Shown: positions 60,929-64,000 of the stretch, piece after piece | Layout: every line of letters begins with the position of its first letter | Position numbering within the stretch: position 1 is the stretch's first letter | Source: Actinosynnema sp. ALI-1.44 | GTDB lineage: Bacteria > Actinomycetota > Actinomycetes > Mycobacteriales > Pseudonocardiaceae | Direction: 5' to 3' | DNA length: 64,000 nt | NCBI RefSeq assembly: GCF_001984155.1 | Contig: NZ_MTQO01000049.1 | Span: 530,139 to 594,138, forward strand | Notes under the pieces: generated by a model | What the model was told of the DNA's origin: nothing | Databases searched by the model: none | Seen by the model: only the letters and a program-made list of their open reading frames with translations | Translations under genes and position numbers: made by a program

Positions 60929-63900
60929 ACCGCACCCCGCAGGACATCGGTCGACAGCTCGCGACTCGGTGGCGTGGCCGCCCCGCGCCTGAGCCGGAAC
61001 GCGGGGAGGGCGATGCGGTTCCGTTGAGTTCGGCCCAGGAAGGCATCTGGCTGTTCGAGCAACTCCATCCAGGGACAGCCGTCAACAATCTCACGTTCCT
61101 TGGCACGGTCGACGGCGAAGTGGACGTGCCAGCGCTGACAGCAGCCGTCCGGAAGGTGTGCCAACGGCATGACATCCTGCGGACGACGTTCACCTCCGGT
61201 CCTGTCGTTCATGACGACCTGATCGTCGAGCCCCGAGTCGTCGACGTGACCGACGCCGATGAGGAGGAGGCGGTCCGGCAGGCCCGCGAGGCGTCCCGCG
61301 AACCGTTCGACCTGGCCACCGGCCCACTGCTCCGGGTCGTGGTGTACCGGCTGCCCGGCGCGCGGTCACTGCTGGCCGTCACGGCTCATCACCTGATCGC
61401 CGACGGCTGGTCGCTCGGTGTGTTCCTGGCTGAGGTCTCAGCCGCCGACATCGCCGGAACCCCACCGCAGTACGCCGATGTCGCCCGGCGGCAGCGCGAC
61501 GAGCCGGTGGACACGACCTACTGGCGTGACCGGCTACGGGATCAGGAACCGCTGCGGTTGCCGACGGATCAGCCACGGCCCGCCACACCACGGTTCCGCA
61601 GCGCTGCCGTGCCCGTTCACGTCAACGCTGAGGTCACCGACGGGGTCCGGGCTCTCGCCGCGCAGACAGGGGCTACGCCTTACATGGTGCTGCTCGCGGC
61701 TTTTCAGGTGCTGCTGGGCAAGCTGACCGGGCAGACCGATGTCACCGTGGGTTCGCCGACCGCGATGCGGCAGCGGGCGTCCGCGCCCCGAGTCATCGGT
61801 CCGCTGATCAACATGGTGGCGCTGCGCACGGATCTTGGTGGTGCGCGGTCGTTCCGCGACGTCCTGGGCCGGGTGCGGCAATCCTGCCTGGGCGCGTACG
61901 CCCACCAGAGCACCCCGTTCGAGGCCGTCGTCGGGGAGCTGGGTGCGCGACGGGACCTCAGTCGTAGCCCGATCTTCCAGGCGATGCTCGTGCACCAGGA
62001 AGAACTGGCCGTGCCGAGCCTCGGCGGTCTTCCGATTACGCCCGTCCTCCAGGAGCCCAGTGCGACCCAGCACGACCTGGAGATGTACGTCTGGTCAGGA
62101 CGTGCGGACATGATGGGGTTCCTCGGCTACGACGCGGACCTGTTCACGGCTGACACCGCTCACCACATCGCTGATCGCTGGGGATCCCTGCTGTCCACTG
62201 TGGTGGCCGGTCCGGATCAGGACCTCACTGAGGTGCCGGTGACGTTCCCGGGCGAGCCTGAACTCCTTACCGAGCTGGCACGAGGAACAGCCACCCCGAT
62301 ACCGGACCGTCTGCTGCACGAATGGTTCGAAGCCCAAGCCGACCAGACCCCGGACGCCATCGCCATTCGTGCTACGGACGGAGAACTGACCTACCGGGAG
62401 CTCGACCAACGCGCCAACCAGCTCGCCCACCACCTGCGTACCGGTCCAGAAGACCTGGTCGGCGTCTGCCTCCCCCGCACGTCACATCTCATCGTCGCGT
62501 TGCTCGCCGTGTTGAAGACGGGCGCAGCCTACGTCCCCATAGACCCGGCGTACCCCAAGGACCGCATCACCTACATCCTCAACGACGCCAACGCCAACAC
62601 CCTCATCACCAACGACAACCACCAAGGCCCTTGGCGCACAGTCCCCACCGACCAAACCTCCACAATCACCACCAGGCCAACCACCACAGCAACCAGCAAC
62701 AACCTCGCCTACGTGATCTACACATCCGGATCAACCGGACTGCCCAAAGGCGTCATGATCGAACACCGCCACACGGCTGCCATGATCACCTGGGCGACCA
62801 CCACGTTCACCGCCGGAGAACTGGCCAACGTCCTCGCGTCGACCTCCGTCTGCTTCGACCTCTCGGTCTACGAGATCTTCGCCCCACTGGCCATCGGCGG
62901 CAGCATCACCCTCACCGAAAACAACGCCCTGGATCTGATCGGCAGCAACCTAAGCGACCTGACGTTGATCAACACGGTGCCATCGGTCGCCCAGGAACTC
63001 CTTACCGCTGACGCGTTACCCACCAGTGCCGCCACCATCAACCTGGCAGGCGAAGCACTCAGCCCGGCACTCGTACGCGCCCTCTACGACCAGCCACACG
63101 TCACGGCTGTGAACAACCTCTACGGTCCGTCCGAGGACACGACCTACTCCACCCACGCACTCACGACTTCCACCGACCAACGAACCCCCATCGGCAAGCC
63201 GCTACACAACACGCAGGCCCACGTGCTCGATTCCGACCTTCGCCCGGTCCCATACGGCAGCATCGGCGAGCTGTACCTCGGCGGAGCCAGCATCACCCGC
63301 GGCTACCACCAACGACCAGCCCTCACCGCGGAACGCTACCTCCCCGACCCCCACAGGCCAGGGCAGCGCCTGTACCGGACTGGTGACGTGGTTCGCTGGC
63401 GCTCGGACGGCCAGCTCGACTACTTCGGCCGGACCGACCACCAGATCAAACACCACGGCCACCGCATCGAACCCGCCGAAATCGAAACCACCCTCCAAGA
63501 ACACCCCCACGTCACCCACGCCGCCGTCGTCAAACACAACGACACGCTCGCTGCCTACGTCGTCGCACCTGACCTCGACGAGGACCCGACGTCGCTTCGC
63601 GCGCACCTGGGGACCACTCTGCCCACGCACATGATCCCCACCGCGTGGGTCTTCCTAGACACCCTCCCCCTGACACCCAACCGCAAAATCGACCGCAACG
63701 CCCTCCCCGACCCCACAGCCGCGCCGACACAACACGAACCACCGCGCAACGACACCGAGCGACTCATCGCGGCCGTCTGGCAGGAAGTGTTGGAAAAACA
63801 CCGGGTGGGCATCCACGACAACTTCTTCACGCTCGGCGGACACTCCCTACTTGCCACCCGCATCATCAACAAGATCCAGAGTCAGCTCCACATCGCCGTC

Positions 63901-64000
63901 CCACTGCACCTGCTCTTCCAACACCCCACCATCGCCGAACTCGCCACCGCACTACCAGCAACCAACATCGCAGAAATCCCCGTACAACCACGGGCCGAGG
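60925..64000 (+). CDS. NRPS C-A-PCP, continues beyond the window
   Basis: The frame is open from a GTG at 60925 to the window edge (1025 residues so far). The C domain (residues about 30-440) has HHLIADGW. The A domain (about 460-940) has YVIYTSGSTGLPKG, NNLYGPSEDTTYS and YRTGDVVRWR. The PCP ends near residue 1010 (FFTLGGHSLL). The specificity code by eye is DLYNNALTYK, close to codes I remember for alanine or glycine. It accepts the acyl chain from the upstream ligase-ACP. From about 62300 the coding strand becomes strongly A/C-rich, unlike the C domain, which suggests a recombined A-PCP segment. Codon 698 is TTA (63016-63018). Confidence 0.92.
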   Translation, partial: MNRTPQDIGRQLATRWRGRPAPEPERGEGDAVPLSSAQEGIWLFEQLHPGTAVNNLTFLGTVDGEVDVPALTAAVRKVCQRHDILRTTFTSGPVVHDDLIVEPRVVDVTDADEEEAVRQAREASREPFDLATGPLLRVVVYRLPGARSLLAVTAHHLIADGWSLGVFLAEVSAADIAGTPPQYADVARRQRDEPVDTTYWRDRLRDQEPLRLPTDQPRPATPRFRSAAVPVHVNAEVTDGVRALAAQTGATPYMVLLAAFQVLLGKLTGQTDVTVGSPTAMRQRASAPRVIGPLINMVALRTDLGGARSFRDVLGRVRQSCLGAYAHQSTPFEAVVGELGARRDLSRSPIFQAMLVHQEELAVPSLGGLPITPVLQEPSATQHDLEMYVWSGRADMMGFLGYDADLFTADTAHHIADRWGSLLSTVVAGPDQDLTEVPVTFPGEPELLTELARGTATPIPDRLLHEWFEAQADQTPDAIAIRATDGELTYRELDQRANQLAHHLRTGPEDLVGVCLPRTSHLIVALLAVLKTGAAYVPIDPAYPKDRITYILNDANANTLITNDNHQGPWRTVPTDQTSTITTRPTTTATSNNLAYVIYTSGSTGLPKGVMIEHRHTAAMITWATTTFTAGELANVLASTSVCFDLSVYEIFAPLAIGGSITLTENNALDLIGSNLSDLTLINTVPSVAQELLTADALPTSAATINLAGEALSPALVRALYDQPHVTAVNNLYGPSEDTTYSTHALTTSTDQRTPIGKPLHNTQAHVLDSDLRPVPYGSIGELYLGGASITRGYHQRPALTAERYLPDPHRPGQRLYRTGDVVRWRSDGQLDYFGRTDHQIKHHGHRIEPAEIETTLQEHPHVTHAAVVKHNDTLAAYVVAPDLDEDPTSLRAHLGTTLPTHMIPTAWVFLDTLPLTPNRKIDRNALPDPTAAPTQHEPPRNDTERLIAAVWQEVLEKHRVGIHDNFFTLGGHSLLATRIINKIQSQLHIAVPLHLLFQHPTIAELATALPATNIAEIPVQPRAE

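Noticed and set aside
1..64000. CRISPR arrays, tRNA or rRNA genes, insertion sequences, prophage genes
   Set aside because: No regularly spaced repeats, cloverleaf sequences, transposase frames or phage proteins were seen.

Overview
This is high-GC actinobacterial DNA. NRPS clusters, an MbtH protein, a SARP regulator, a StrR-type regulator, DUF3558 lipoproteins, frequent GTG starts and rare TTA codons confined to regulators and NRPS genes all fit a Pseudonocardiales-type actinomycete (Amycolatopsis, Kibdelosporangium or Actinosynnema relatives). The genus is an inference. I saw no rRNA, tRNA, CRISPR array or insertion sequence.

Region 1 (1-6431) is an iron-regulated locus. Two DmdR/IdeR-type iron boxes, each followed by the same 16-nt word, control a P450 plus two O-methyltransferases, a leftward ABC exporter cut by the window edge, and a BtuF/FecCD/FecE-type metal-chelate importer. 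It looks like the edge of a metallophore system. Region 2 (6432-12496) holds secreted or lipoprotein genes: a metallophosphoesterase with a beta-propeller, a VOC protein, a DUF3558 lipoprotein and an M1-peptidase-like protein that has lost its zinc site. Region 3 (12497-18730) has a cyclodipeptide synthase operon with an NCS1 nucleobase permease and a LysR regulator, a divergent second LysR gene, then rhodanese, secreted thioredoxin and an MFS exporter.

Region 4 (18737-29736) is a leftward run: 2-oxoglutarate oxygenase, methyltransferase and carnitine-acyltransferase-like protein, a racemase-VOC fusion, a methyltransferase, a heterodimeric ABC exporter and an SDR. Region 5 (30166-36386) is a tightly overlapped leftward operon of tryptophan/kynurenine-type enzymes: a short TDO homologue, a class V PLP enzyme resembling kynureninase, a second larger heme-dioxygenase homologue, a flavin monooxygenase, a kynurenine-formamidase-type cyclase and a methyltransferase. 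Region 6 (36602-43713) carries a membrane hydrolase, a methyltransferase, a SARP/AfsR regulator, a GPR1/FUN34/YaaH transporter and a StrR-family regulator. Both regulators contain TTA codons, and a StrR-type operator lies between the SARP and YaaH genes.

Region 7 (43749-64000) is the NRPS core. A leftward operon of about 15 kb encodes thioesterase, C-A*-PCP with a decayed A domain, MbtH, C-A-PCP-reductase with an HQxxxDR condensation motif, a VioC-like hydroxylase, a C*-A protein with no PCP, a methyltransferase, prephenate dehydrogenase, chorismate mutase and an FMN reductase. Divergently, a fatty-acyl-AMP ligase-ACP precedes a C-A-PCP protein that runs off the window. The acyl-ligase start, the noncanonical terminal C domain and the reductive release together resemble saframycin/tetrahydroisoquinoline assembly lines. 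The neighbouring tryptophan/kynurenine cassette is not part of the tetrahydroisoquinoline pathways I know, so the product may be new. Supply of an aromatic precursor by regions 5 and 7, regulation by the SARP and StrR genes, and export by the region 4 ABC pair are inferences from proximity.
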